DNA of 64,000 nt, from assembly GCF_004564135.1 (NCBI RefSeq), contig NZ_CP038255.1, positions 528,501 through 592,500 on the forward strand. The letters are read 5' to 3'. Positions 1 through 8,438 of this stretch are shown here, in pieces. Every line of letters starts with the position of its first letter. The stretch's first letter is position 1. The DNA is from Terasakiella sp. SH-1. Lineage in GTDB: Bacteria > Pseudomonadota > Alphaproteobacteria > Rhodospirillales > Terasakiellaceae. Under the pieces are notes generated by a model. It was given only the letters and a program-made list of their open reading frames with translations, did not search any database and was not told where the DNA came from. The translations under genes and the position numbers were made by a program.

Positions 1-887
1 CAACGGTACGTTCTAACTTGATGGCTCTGCAAGATACATCAAGCTTTATTGGTCGTACTCAAGGTCGTCTTTCCACTGGTCTTGCTGTTGCAAGCCCGGT
101 TGACGATGCGGTGAAATTCTTCCAAGCTAAATCACTTTCAAACCGTGCCTCTGACTTGTTGGAGCGTAAGGATGCTGTGGATCAGGGTGTTAACGCTCTG
201 AACGCTGCCTTGAAAGCGACTGATGCGATCGAAGAGCTCGTTAAACAAATGAAAGGTGTGGTTGACTCTGCACGTTCTGCGGATGAGACGCAGCGTACAG
301 CATATACTACACAGTTCGAAGAGCTGGCCACTCAAATCCAGAGACTTGTCGATGATGCGTCTTATCAAGGTTTGAACCTGGTTAACTCTTCTTCTTCTCA
401 GTTGTCTGTTCGTTTTAGTGAGAAGTCTGATTCCAAGCTGGATGTAGATGGTGTTAACTTTAACACTTCTGCGTTCTTTAAGGATGAGAACGGCGCTATT
501 GCTAGTGCCGGTGGTGCTGGTACTGTCTTGTCTCAAATGGGCTTGGGGAATACTGGTTTTGAAGACTACGACACAACTGATGCTGATGAGTTGGCGTCTT
601 TCAACGCCCATGCCGATACTGTGATTAATGCGTTGGATAAAACAATTTCCAACCTTCGTTCAGAAGCTGCAACAATGGCCGGTAACGTTGCTATTTTGCA
701 GGTTCGTTCTGATTTCACATCTGAGTACACCAACGTACTTACAGAAGGCGCAGGTCAACTGACCTTGGCTGATCTGAACGAGGAAGGCGCCAACTTGTTG
801 GCTCTTCAAACTCGTCAACAGATGGGTATTCAGGCTCTGTCATTTGCCGGTCAATCCGAGCAAGCTGTACTGGGTCTGTTCCGTTAA
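1..887 (+). CDS. flagellin, 5'-truncated by the window edge
   Basis: Structural protein of the flagellar filament, exported through the flagellar type III system. The open frame runs through the left edge (reading from base 3: TVRSNLMALQDT), so roughly the first ten residues lie outside; the in-frame TTG/ATG at 18/21 are internal. The N-terminal D0/D1 helical region (GRTQGRLSTGLAVASPVDDA and on), a short variable centre and the C-terminal D0 helix ending SEQAVLGLFR are all seen. At about 295 residues it is a short alphaproteobacterial-type flagellin with little D2/D3. The centre is rich in Ser and Thr, the usual residues for O-linked nonulosonate glycosylation in this family, which fits the glycosyltransferases just downstream. 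A terminator follows, then flbT. Confidence 0.95.
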   Translation, partial: TVRSNLMALQDTSSFIGRTQGRLSTGLAVASPVDDAVKFFQAKSLSNRASDLLERKDAVDQGVNALNAALKATDAIEELVKQMKGVVDSARSADETQRTAYTTQFEELATQIQRLVDDASYQGLNLVNSSSSQLSVRFSEKSDSKLDVDGVNFNTSAFFKDENGAIASAGGAGTVLSQMGLGNTGFEDYDTTDADELASFNAHADTVINALDKTISNLRSEAATMAGNVAILQVRSDFTSEYTNVLTEGAGQLTLADLNEEGANLLALQTRQQMGIQALSFAGQSEQAVLGLFR

Positions 888-901
888 GCCTACAGTCTAC
901 G

Positions 902-946
902 GAAAGGGGTTGGTGCTTTCCATCAACTCCTTTCTTCTGTTTTTTT
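902..946 (+). terminator. Rho-independent terminator after flagellin
   Basis: An 11-bp stem, GAAAGGGGTTG (902-912) against CAACTCCTTTC (924-934) with one G-U pair, closes an 11-nt loop and is followed by TTCTG and a run of seven T. It lies 14 bases after the flagellin stop and 33 before flbT, so it probably lets the flagellin mRNA be far more abundant than the flbT-flaF message. Confidence 0.8.
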
Positions 947-978
947 ATCCCTTTAAAATAATTAATACGGGGTGAGTT

Positions 979-1425
979 ATGCCATTAAAAATCAACCTTA
1001 AAAAAGGGCAGAAAATCATCTTGAATGGGGCTGTTATCGAAAATAATAGTCCGCGTTCAGTTAGCTTTACCCTGATTAATGAGGCATCCATTCTTCGTGA
1101 TAGTGATGTAATGACGGCTGAAGAAGCGTGTACGCCAGCCAGCCGAATTTATTTTTCCCTGCAGGGTTTATATCTTTTTCCTGAAAAAAGAGAGTTGTAT
1201 TTCCAAAATCTTAACGACTTGCTGAAAGATTATGAAAGTGCAGCTCCTTCTGCAAATTCCATAATTGAAGAAGTGCGTGAAAAAATAGATAATGGTGATT
1301 ATTATCCTGCTTTAAGAAAAGCACGTGAGATAATCGAACATGAAGGGAAGATCTTGAGTAATGTACAAGCCACCATTACAGAATTACGACACGGGGCCGA
1401 TCGAGGGGAATCCGACGCAAAGTGA
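979..1425 (+). CDS. flbT: flagellar biosynthesis regulator FlbT
   Basis: FlbT proteins of alphaproteobacteria control flagellin synthesis after transcription; in Caulobacter FlbT acts on the 5' leader of flagellin mRNA. The 148-residue product begins MPLKINLKKGQKIILNGAVI and contains the family's central ASRIYFSLQGLYL and C-terminal ALRKAREIIEHEG helices; length is normal (about 140-150). A good ribosome site (GGGGTGAG) precedes the ATG. Its last 65 bases overlap flaF in another frame, suggesting coupled translation. It sits directly after the flagellin gene and its terminator, the usual place in this class. Confidence 0.93.
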   Translation: MPLKINLKKGQKIILNGAVIENNSPRSVSFTLINEASILRDSDVMTAEEACTPASRIYFSLQGLYLFPEKRELYFQNLNDLLKDYESAAPSANSIIEEVREKIDNGDYYPALRKAREIIEHEGKILSNVQATITELRHGADRGESDAK

Positions 1426-1852
1426 AGCCTGGGCCTTGACCCAAGCGGCTTTGAAAATGCGCGATGCGGTAAATTCTGGTGATCCGGAAATCATGAAGGC
1501 GGCAGTTCGGCTGAACTGGCGTCTTTGGACAATTTTCCAAGCGGATCTGTTTGCACCTACATGTGAGGTGCCGACCGACATTCGCCAAAATGTACTCTCT
1601 CTCGCAAAATTTGTTGATAAACATTCTATCGACTTTATGGGGGATCCGAAAGCTGAACGTGTTGATGTACTGATCAATATTAACCGTGAAATTTCCGGTG
1701 GCCTTTATGATGGAGCAGTAGCCAGTCAGGCTCAGGCACAAGACCCTAATAATCGTAGTAGTGAACAGCAAGCGCTACCATCAGAGCCTTCACAGGGCGA
1801 ACAAGCGCAACCCGTAGAGGGTTTGGGCGGTCTATCTGATATTGAAGCATAA
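1361..1852 (+). CDS. flaF: flagellar protein FlaF
   Basis: FlaF works with FlbT in alphaproteobacteria and is needed for flagellin production or secretion. The 163-residue product shows the family core in residues 1-115 (SEAWALTQAALKMRDA, then LNWRLWTIFQADL, then ADIR-type helix PTDIRQNVLSLAKFVD). After about residue 118 it has a Gln/Ser/Pro/Glu-rich tail of some 45 residues that typical FlaF proteins (about 115-125 aa) lack. The ATG at 1361 lies inside flbT; GAAGGGAAG upstream can serve as ribosome site. Start by homology is sound since residues 8-20 already match the family. Confidence 0.9.
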   Translation: MYKPPLQNYDTGPIEGNPTQSEAWALTQAALKMRDAVNSGDPEIMKAAVRLNWRLWTIFQADLFAPTCEVPTDIRQNVLSLAKFVDKHSIDFMGDPKAERVDVLININREISGGLYDGAVASQAQAQDPNNRSSEQQALPSEPSQGEQAQPVEGLGGLSDIEA

Positions 1853-1872
1853 TAAGAAAAATGAGGACACCA

Positions 1873-3735
1873 ATGGGCGGCGTGGAAAATTTTGTGAAAT
1901 CTGGGGAGTGGGAACAGGTTGTTCAAATTCTTGAAGAAAAGTGGCAAACCGAAGAACCTGGTTCTTCAGATAGTTTCTTCAGGGCTTTAGCTGCCTTTGA
2001 TGCAAAGGATTATTATACAGCGTATCAATACGGGCTTCATTCTTTTGAACTGGACGGTGATTGTGCTGAAGTGTCTGAGTTTCTAGCTGTCCTATGTGTA
2101 TTAGCAGGCAAGACAAAAGAGTCTTATTTCTATCGTAAAAACTTGTCTATACTTGAGCCAAACCAAGAACTACAAAAAATAATTCCATTTGGTTTTATCC
2201 CGGATTACACAAGTGCCCTAGATAATATTACTGAAACGCCGCTTTTGCAAAAAGCGGAAAGCCATGTCAATCGCCTTGAATGGGATATAGCGGAATTTTG
2301 GTTTTCTCAGCACTTGGCTTTTGAGCCTAATGATCGTGATGCCTATCTCGCTCTGGCAAGGTGCCTGATGCGTCAGGAGCGTTTTAGAGCAGCTTCTGAA
2401 AGTTTGAAAAGTTGTGCCGCTCTATTCCCAAAAGATACCGAAATTGCAACGATGCAAGGCTATTTGATGACCGAGCTGGGCCAGTTTAGTGAAGCTCGTG
2501 CAATTTACAAGTGGGCAATGGAACTTGCCCCTTACGATGAACAGGTTTTTGCAAACTATATCAAAGATATGCAAGCCAACCCGAATATTAGCGAACAGCA
2601 GCTTATGTCTGAAATGGAAGACTGGATTGAAAAGCATATTACGGAGATAAAGTCTGCCATTGAACCAAGAGTACATGGGCCGCGAGATGTTTATAATGTC
2701 GGCATTATTGTATCTGGTGTTGACCGTACGCGTGTTGCTCCGATGATTGGTGACATTTTTACTCAGCGTGATCTTAGTAAGTTCTATGTAACAGCATATG
2801 GGGAAGGGGATATTACATATCCTTTTAATACCTATTTTAAGGCTGCTGTTGATGAGTGGCGTGATGTTGCGCATGCAGATAGTGTCACATTACGAAATAT
2901 GATTGTTGCAGATGGTGTGGATATCCTTATTGATTTTGGAGGGCTGCAATCAATTGAAAGCTTGAAATGTTTTGGTAGCCGTCTTGCTCCTGTTCAAATC
3001 AGTTGGAGCGGGAGTGTCCTATCTGGGGCCTTACCGCAATATGACTATGTTGTTGCTGAGCAATTGCCAGAACAATATGCGGATAAAAAAGCAACGTGCG
3101 AAATTTCAAATATTTTCAGTGCGAAGCGCGAAGCCTTGGATAAGCAAGAGGAACGTACAGATAATACAGCGACCTTTATTGCAGATGTGACGTTGTCTGA
3201 GTTGACATTTGATACGGTGTCCACTTTCGCTAAAGTTTTGTTGGCAAAGCCGGAGGCTATGTTGGTTTTGCGTAGTCATGACTTTTATGCAGAAGATAAT
3301 AGTCGTCTTTTGATTGAGCGTTTTGGTCTTTATGGAGTTGCGCACCGCGTTGATGTTATTCAGGAGAGTGACCGTCGTGCCTTCTTTAATAATGGGGATG
3401 TTGCGCTGATGCCAAATGGAGGGAATGAGCCTGAAGTTGTACTTGATGCGATGACAGCAGGTGTGCCTATTCTTGGTAAGATGGCTGATCGCAATTCCTT
3501 ATGTAAAGGTTCAACAGCGCTTGTCTGTGATCTGGGCTATAGCCAGGAAATGCTTTACAGTACGACAGATGATTTTGTTGCCGGTGCTTGTCGCTGGATG
3601 GATGACTTTGAAAAACGCAGTCAATTGTCTGATGAAATGAATAATCGGCTGGAACAGTCTGAGTATCTGAACCCGCAAAAGCGGATGGAAGATATTGCCA
3701 ATATGCTTGAGGGGCTTTGGCAAAACAGCAAGTAA
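1873..3735 (+). CDS. TPR + GT41-like (FlmG-type) flagellin glycosyltransferase
   Basis: Probable cytoplasmic O-glycosyltransferase for flagellin. Residues about 125-225 form TPR-like helical repeats; 275-620 form a GT-B domain of the O-GlcNAc-transferase/SPINDLY clan. It shows VDILIDFGG (349-357), SRLAPVQISWSG (369-380) and the donor-site stretch GGNEPEVVLDAMTAGVPILG (516-535). The TPR-plus-GT layout is that of Caulobacter FlmG, which binds flagellin by its TPR part and transfers pseudaminic acid; the assignment to that role is inference from architecture and position after flbT-flaF. The ATG at 1873 is preferred because GAGGA lies 6 bases upstream; an ATG at 1861 adds four residues. The next gene, maf, is a second and unrelated kind of flagellin glycosyltransferase. 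Confidence 0.78.
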   Translation: MGGVENFVKSGEWEQVVQILEEKWQTEEPGSSDSFFRALAAFDAKDYYTAYQYGLHSFELDGDCAEVSEFLAVLCVLAGKTKESYFYRKNLSILEPNQELQKIIPFGFIPDYTSALDNITETPLLQKAESHVNRLEWDIAEFWFSQHLAFEPNDRDAYLALARCLMRQERFRAASESLKSCAALFPKDTEIATMQGYLMTELGQFSEARAIYKWAMELAPYDEQVFANYIKDMQANPNISEQQLMSEMEDWIEKHITEIKSAIEPRVHGPRDVYNVGIIVSGVDRTRVAPMIGDIFTQRDLSKFYVTAYGEGDITYPFNTYFKAAVDEWRDVAHADSVTLRNMIVADGVDILIDFGGLQSIESLKCFGSRLAPVQISWSGSVLSGALPQYDYVVAEQLPEQYADKKATCEISNIFSAKREALDKQEERTDNTATFIADVTLSELTFDTVSTFAKVLLAKPEAMLVLRSHDFYAEDNSRLLIERFGLYGVAHRVDVIQESDRRAFFNNGDVALMPNGGNEPEVVLDAMTAGVPILGKMADRNSLCKGSTALVCDLGYSQEMLYSTTDDFVAGACRWMDDFEKRSQLSDEMNNRLEQSEYLNPQKRMEDIANMLEGLWQNSK

Positions 3736-3747
3736 TTGAGAAATAAA

Positions 3748-5766
3748 ATGGATGATAGATTAGAAAATCTTGTAACATCAACAAAGACTTCAGAGAAGCT
3801 GAAGGAAGATAATATTCACTTTTTCGAAGAGAACTATCCCGGAATTGCAAAAGCCGTGAATGGAGCTCAGGATTCTTTGTCAAAGCTCTCTTTTGTGGAA
3901 GGAGAGCTTGATAATCTTTTGGTCGATGGGACGCCTCTTTATGGGGGGGATGCTCAAAGTTATTGTGAAAAACAACTGAAAGAATTCTGGGCGAAACCCG
4001 AACAGATAATTTTTGAAGGCACAGCCAGCTATAATGCCTCCCCTGTTTCCAAAGGGATGATGGAGGCCCTTAATGATGAGTTTTTCCATCCGAAAAAGGG
4101 CTTGGAAACCAGTAATAAGCCTGTGACTGATCAGGGCTATTGTTTTGTTTTTGGTTTTGGGCTTGGGCTGTTCTTATCAGAGCTGATTGAGAAAAAAGTC
4201 GCACGTAATATTGTGATTATTGAACCAATGAATGATTTCTTCTTTCAAAGTATGAACGTACTTGATTGGAGAGAACTATATGAAAAGGCTGATGAAAATC
4301 AGATCACAATACATTACTGTTTTCATAAAGAACCTGAGGTGATTGTTGAATATTTAGAAACAATTGTGCGTAAGGTCGGTAATACCTTTTTGGATGGCTC
4401 GTCCTTTTTCATGCATTACCCGTCATGGGAGATTATGGAAGCTTACAAGCTTTTTAGGGAGCGCCTTAAGGTGTATTTCCAGTCTTCGGGTTTTTATGAA
4501 GATGAATTGATCATGTGCAAAAACACCTATTTGAACTTGATCACAGCGAAATTCCGTATTGTACGGCGTAAACCTTTTCTTCATCAGGATTATCCTGTTG
4601 TTGTTGTCGCATCAGGTCCTTCTTTTGAATTCGACCTTGAAAATTTGAAAAAAATTCGTGATCAGGTGATTGTTGTTTCCAGTGGAACGACGATTAATCT
4701 TTTGCTGAAGAATGGTATTCGTCCAGATTTTCATGCTGAGTTGGAAAATGTTGAAAAGACCCATGAATGGTTATCAATGGCCAAAGAAAAATATGGTTTC
4801 CATGGAATCTCTCTTTTAGCAAGTATGTCTGTTTTTAAAGGGGTCGCAGGTCTTTTTGATGAAAGCTATCTCTTTATGCGTAGCGGCAGTAGTGCAGCAA
4901 CATTGTTTGATAACGGTACTGTCGGTGAGATTAATGAAATTACACCGATGTCTGCCAATGCTGCAATTGCAGGGATCGCTTCGTTAGGGTTTCGGAATTT
5001 TTATCTTATCGGGGTGGATTGTGGCAAGTATGAAGGCGCAAACCATCATGCCAAAGGGACAATTTATGACGAAATCGGCCTGGATATGGACCATCATAAC
5101 GAGTTCTTTAATATTAAAGTGCCCGGCAATTTTGGTGGGACTGTAAGAACGTCCAAATTTTTAAATATATCACGACGCAATATTACGGGGTTGACCCGCC
5201 GCTTGGGTCTAAATGTTTATAATTGCAGCCATGGGGCGCGTATTGATGGGACGAAACCTCAAGCTGCGGCAACGATACAGCTCAAAAACAAGCCGGGTCA
5301 GCAAGAACTGGTTAAACAAAGCATTCGCAACCAAGCTAGAGAATATCAACCCGCCGAATATTTTGATGAGTTGCAGTTTGATAAGACTGTTTTGAAAGTT
5401 GATATTTTAGAGAAAAGCCTTAAAGATTTTATTGCTAAGGCTAAGGGTTCATGCACATCAATTTATGATTTCGAACAAGCCTTTGAAAAAGAGTATTGGG
5501 ATGCCAATCTCGATAAGTGTAAAGGGGTGATGGGCATTGCAGCAGGTTCTCAATCTACGATGATCCGCCTTGCTTCTTATGGGGGGGCACGCATTGTTGA
5601 TGAAGAAGAAAGAAACAACTTTATTCAGCTTTTTATAGGTGTGTTTGAGCGTCAGTCTCTTTGGATGTTTGAGCAAATAAGAGGTTTTCTCGGAGAAATG
5701 CTGACGCATAATCTTGAGTTGTCTGAGCCTGAAGAATACCAATTGAAGAAAACAACGGAAGACTGA
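3748..5766 (+). CDS. maf: motility accessory factor Maf (DUF115-type nonulosonate transferase)
   Basis: Maf proteins transfer pseudaminic or legionaminic acid from CMP to flagellin Ser/Thr in the cytoplasm. The 672-residue product has the family's central MptE-like Rossmann domain: VVVVASGPSFEFDLENLKKI near 285-304, followed by SSGTTINLLLKNGIRPDFH and a later YLIGVDCGKYEGANHHAKG near 416-434, the counterpart of the IG-D-L..HA motif. Flanking N- and C-terminal helical regions have normal length. ATG at 3748 is chosen over TTG at 3736 (which abuts the previous stop). It is co-transcribed with the FlmG-like gene before it and pseB 17 bases after it, so donor synthesis and transfer are linked. 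Confidence 0.88.
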   Translation: MDDRLENLVTSTKTSEKLKEDNIHFFEENYPGIAKAVNGAQDSLSKLSFVEGELDNLLVDGTPLYGGDAQSYCEKQLKEFWAKPEQIIFEGTASYNASPVSKGMMEALNDEFFHPKKGLETSNKPVTDQGYCFVFGFGLGLFLSELIEKKVARNIVIIEPMNDFFFQSMNVLDWRELYEKADENQITIHYCFHKEPEVIVEYLETIVRKVGNTFLDGSSFFMHYPSWEIMEAYKLFRERLKVYFQSSGFYEDELIMCKNTYLNLITAKFRIVRRKPFLHQDYPVVVVASGPSFEFDLENLKKIRDQVIVVSSGTTINLLLKNGIRPDFHAELENVEKTHEWLSMAKEKYGFHGISLLASMSVFKGVAGLFDESYLFMRSGSSAATLFDNGTVGEINEITPMSANAAIAGIASLGFRNFYLIGVDCGKYEGANHHAKGTIYDEIGLDMDHHNEFFNIKVPGNFGGTVRTSKFLNISRRNITGLTRRLGLNVYNCSHGARIDGTKPQAAATIQLKNKPGQQELVKQSIRNQAREYQPAEYFDELQFDKTVLKVDILEKSLKDFIAKAKGSCTSIYDFEQAFEKEYWDANLDKCKGVMGIAAGSQSTMIRLASYGGARIVDEEERNNFIQLFIGVFERQSLWMFEQIRGFLGEMLTHNLELSEPEEYQLKKTTED

Positions 5767-5783
5767 ATTGGGAGAGGAAACAC

Positions 5784-6803
5784 ATGCGAAGCTTTAGTGG
5801 GGATTTTGCCTTATTCAATCATAAGTCTATTTTGGTCACAGGCGGGACAGGCTCTTTTGGAAAAGCTTTTGTTTCAGAGGTTCTGGATAAGGCAGACCCG
5901 CGCCGATTGATTGTTTTTTCTCGTGATGAGTTAAAGCAATATGAAATGCAAGAAATGTTTGCATCACATGATAAGGTTTCAACACTGCGTTTCTTTATCG
6001 GAGACGTTCGTGATGAAAAGCGTTTGACTATGGCATTTCGTGATGTGGACTTTGTGATCCATGCTGCTGCGCTTAAACAGGTGCCAGCGGCAGAATATAA
6101 CCCAACCGAATGTATTCAGACCAACATTATTGGGGCGGAAAATATTGTTCATGCTGCCATTGCCTGTAATGTGGAAAAGGTTGTGGCCTTATCTACGGAT
6201 AAGGCGGTGAACCCTGTGAACCTTTACGGCGCAACGAAATTGGCATCTGATAAAGTGTTTGTTGCGGCCAATAATCTGGCAGGGCGTGAAGGAACCCGTT
6301 TTAGTATTGTGCGTTATGGCAATGTTGTGGGCTCACGTGGCAGTGTGGTTCCTTTATTCCAAAAACTCTTAGCAGAAGGGGCGCAGAAAATTCCGTTGAC
6401 TGATCCGGATATGACCCGGTTTTGGATTACTTTAAATCAAGGTGTTGATTTGGTGGTGCGGGCTTTTAATGACATGCGGGGGGGAGAAGTCTTCATCCCG
6501 AAAATCCCCAGCATGAAAATGTCTGATATGGCAACAGCTCTTGTGCCAGGAGTTGAGCAGGAAGTCATAGGTGTTCGTCCCGGTGAAAAGATGCATGAAA
6601 TTATGATTTCTCCAGATGATGCCCGAAATACGATTGAGCTTGAGGATTATTATATCATTAAATCGTCCTTTGCTTATTGGGGGCAAGGGGAGCAGGGCTA
6701 TGAGAATGCCAAGCCTGTTGAGAAAGGGTTCCAATATTCAAGTGACCTCAATACAGAGTGGCTAGATAAAGAAAGCTTGTTACGGATGTTGTCATCCGCC
6801 TAA
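5784..6803 (+). CDS. pseB: UDP-GlcNAc 4,6-dehydratase (5-inverting), PseB
   Basis: First step of CMP-pseudaminate synthesis: UDP-GlcNAc to UDP-2-acetamido-2,6-dideoxy-beta-L-arabino-hexos-4-ulose. The 339-residue short-chain dehydrogenase has the NAD(P) loop TGGTGSFG (19-26), the dehydratase TDK triad part (138-140, in LSTDKAVNP) and YxxxK as Y148-x3-K152 (YGATK). The family marker HAAALKQVPAAEYNP is present at 93-107. Length is typical for PseB/FlaA1 without a membrane domain. GGAGAGGAAA precedes the ATG. Later pse genes (pseF, pseG-pseH, pseI) lie 45-50 kb away in the flagellar operon on the other strand; pseC is not seen. Confidence 0.92.
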   Translation: MRSFSGDFALFNHKSILVTGGTGSFGKAFVSEVLDKADPRRLIVFSRDELKQYEMQEMFASHDKVSTLRFFIGDVRDEKRLTMAFRDVDFVIHAAALKQVPAAEYNPTECIQTNIIGAENIVHAAIACNVEKVVALSTDKAVNPVNLYGATKLASDKVFVAANNLAGREGTRFSIVRYGNVVGSRGSVVPLFQKLLAEGAQKIPLTDPDMTRFWITLNQGVDLVVRAFNDMRGGEVFIPKIPSMKMSDMATALVPGVEQEVIGVRPGEKMHEIMISPDDARNTIELEDYYIIKSSFAYWGQGEQGYENAKPVEKGFQYSSDLNTEWLDKESLLRMLSSA

Positions 6804-6841
6804 CCGTATTGAGAATAGACCAAATATATTGCTAAAACGCT

Positions 6842-6863
6842 ATCCCGCAAACACGTGCGGGAT
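6842..6863. terminator. hairpin between convergent pseB and dioxygenase genes
   Basis: A perfect 8-bp stem, ATCCCGCA and TGCGGGAT, with a 6-nt loop lies in the 123-bp gap between two converging genes. There is no T-run on the + strand and only GTTTTAGC on the - strand, so a two-way terminator is plausible but weak. A longer outer pair GCTAAAA (6831-6837) and TTTTAGC (6905-6911) encloses it. Confidence 0.4.
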
Positions 6864-6926
6864 TCTCCAAAACGGTCAAATCGTTTATTGCATTTCCGAC
6901 CACTTTTTAGCGCTTTTATGGGGGGA

Positions 6927-8162
6927 TTACCACTGAGGTGGTTTCTGCAAGGCCCCTTTTTTAATACCAAAATCTACCCCGATTAGGCGTTTAAGCAAAG
7001 GGGAAGCACTGTCTTGAATGTCTTGGTCAACCACTTTGGTATAGTCTTCTTCCAAGCACATTTCTTTTAAGTGACTGGCTGTAAAGCCTGCAAGTAAAGC
7101 AATGCGAGGTTCATGCGTATTGTTCTGGCCACTCTGGTGCCACAAGGAACCATGCCAGACAACCATGGCTCCTTTGGGGGCGATGACTTTTATCAGGTCA
7201 GGAGACTTTTCATCTGCAGGGCTTGGTTTATCTGGCCGATTATGGGTGGCTGGGATAACAAGGCTGGCTCCATTCTCTGCTGTAAAGTCATTCAGTAGGA
7301 AATTGGCATTGGCACGTACAGGCCATTGGGGGAGGGGCTCTGGTACGGCAGAATCAACATGGAGCATCTGTGCTTCCCCACCTTTATAGACAATATTGGC
7401 AGCCCAACTGTGCATGACATATTTTTGATGGAGGGTCGGGCGATCAAAAATGTGGTTCATCACTTGATGGATGACCGGACGTTGGATGACCTCTCTGAAC
7501 ATTTCATGCTTGTTGAGCAGGTTCCAGATCCGTTGTAAGCGGTTTTCATTACCATAAAAGTGTGCACAACCTTGTTCTTCTTCCCATTGTGCCAAGCGTA
7601 AGACAATATCACGGGCTTGGGCAACTTCTTCTTCACTTAAGACGTTCTCAATGACCATATAGCCTAATTCATCAAGTTGTTTACGTTTGCTGGCAGTAAA
7701 AGGAGAGGCTTCGGCTGTACATAATTCTGGTGCCAGCTCTTTTTGGGCAATATCTTGGAGGCAGAGGCGACTGAAAGTCTGTAGCAGGGAAAGGGTATCT
7801 TGGTTGTTAATGGCATCCTGTTCTGCACTGGGGGTAAGGTGTTGGATCATGGCCCGGAGCTGTTTTTCATGCTGTGTGCTGGAATTGGCGAGCCATTGGC
7901 TTATTTTTGCATGGCTTGGTAAGTGGTCGAGCTCTAAAGCATCTTGAAAATGCCGATTGGTTTGGAAATGGTCAATTTCTGAAAAATCAGTTTTGTCCAA
8001 ACAAATCATGCCAATGATGGATTTGGTGAGGTCAAGATCGCTGGGGGAGGTATTGGCACCTGTGGAATTGAGATGATCGTTTGCTTTTGCTTGTAAGAAG
8101 TATTCTCTTAAAAGGGCGAGGCTGTCATAGGAAGTAAGTTTTTGTGTTATGTGTCCGATCAT
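6927..8162 (-). CDS. phytanoyl-CoA dioxygenase (PhyH) family protein
   Basis: Predicted Fe(II)/2-oxoglutarate-dependent oxygenase. In the 411-residue product residues about 160-390 match the PhyH fold: the iron ligands fit HVD at 268-270 and a distal His (H342 in WHQSGQN), with R353 placed to bind 2-oxoglutarate. The first 150 residues are helical and unrecognised. An AGGAG site precedes the ATG. It stands alone between two + strand glycan operons. Members of this family hydroxylate small molecules, lipids or sugars in surface-polysaccharide clusters; the substrate here is unknown and a sugar or acyl group is only inferred from context. Confidence 0.75.
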   Translation of the reverse strand: MIGHITQKLTSYDSLALLREYFLQAKANDHLNSTGANTSPSDLDLTKSIIGMICLDKTDFSEIDHFQTNRHFQDALELDHLPSHAKISQWLANSSTQHEKQLRAMIQHLTPSAEQDAINNQDTLSLLQTFSRLCLQDIAQKELAPELCTAEASPFTASKRKQLDELGYMVIENVLSEEEVAQARDIVLRLAQWEEEQGCAHFYGNENRLQRIWNLLNKHEMFREVIQRPVIHQVMNHIFDRPTLHQKYVMHSWAANIVYKGGEAQMLHVDSAVPEPLPQWPVRANANFLLNDFTAENGASLVIPATHNRPDKPSPADEKSPDLIKVIAPKGAMVVWHGSLWHQSGQNNTHEPRIALLAGFTASHLKEMCLEEDYTKVVDQDIQDSASPLLKRLIGVDFGIKKGALQKPPQW

Positions 8163-8438
8163 CAGTCATTCTCCTGAATTGAAATACGATCAAGTTCTTT
8201 GATGCTTTAGGACTATAGGTAGGCTGATTGGTTTTGTCATGACCTACATCATAAAAGGTAGGAATAAATATCATCATAATGATATGAAAATTCCATAAAT
8301 ATAGCGTTGTAACGCATGTCTATAAAAAAAAATCTGGTATTTCTCTTCTATACAGATTATTTCTTAAGGTGATCTTGTATTTGCCTTAGAAATTAGGCAA
8401 ACTATATAAAATGCTCTAGACCAGGAGGAGACATAGAA
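8163..8438 (+). promoter_or_regulatory. AT-rich divergent control region with three inverted repeats
   Basis: The 276 bp between two divergent genes hold CCTAC/GTAGG (8243-8262), ATATCAT-CATA-ATGATAT (8268-8285) and an imperfect 20-bp palindrome TTGCCTTA-GAAA-TTAGGCAA (8381-8400). The last overlaps a possible sigma-70 promoter for the + operon, TTGCCT (8381-8386) with 16 bases to TATATA (8403-8408), so it could be an operator. A strong AGGAGGAG ribosome site lies 9 bases before the next ATG. Confidence 0.45.

Noticed and set aside
138-611. Open frame on the - strand inside the flagellin gene
   Set aside because: Shadow of flagellin in the opposite frame; composition and lack of a ribosome site do not support a gene.
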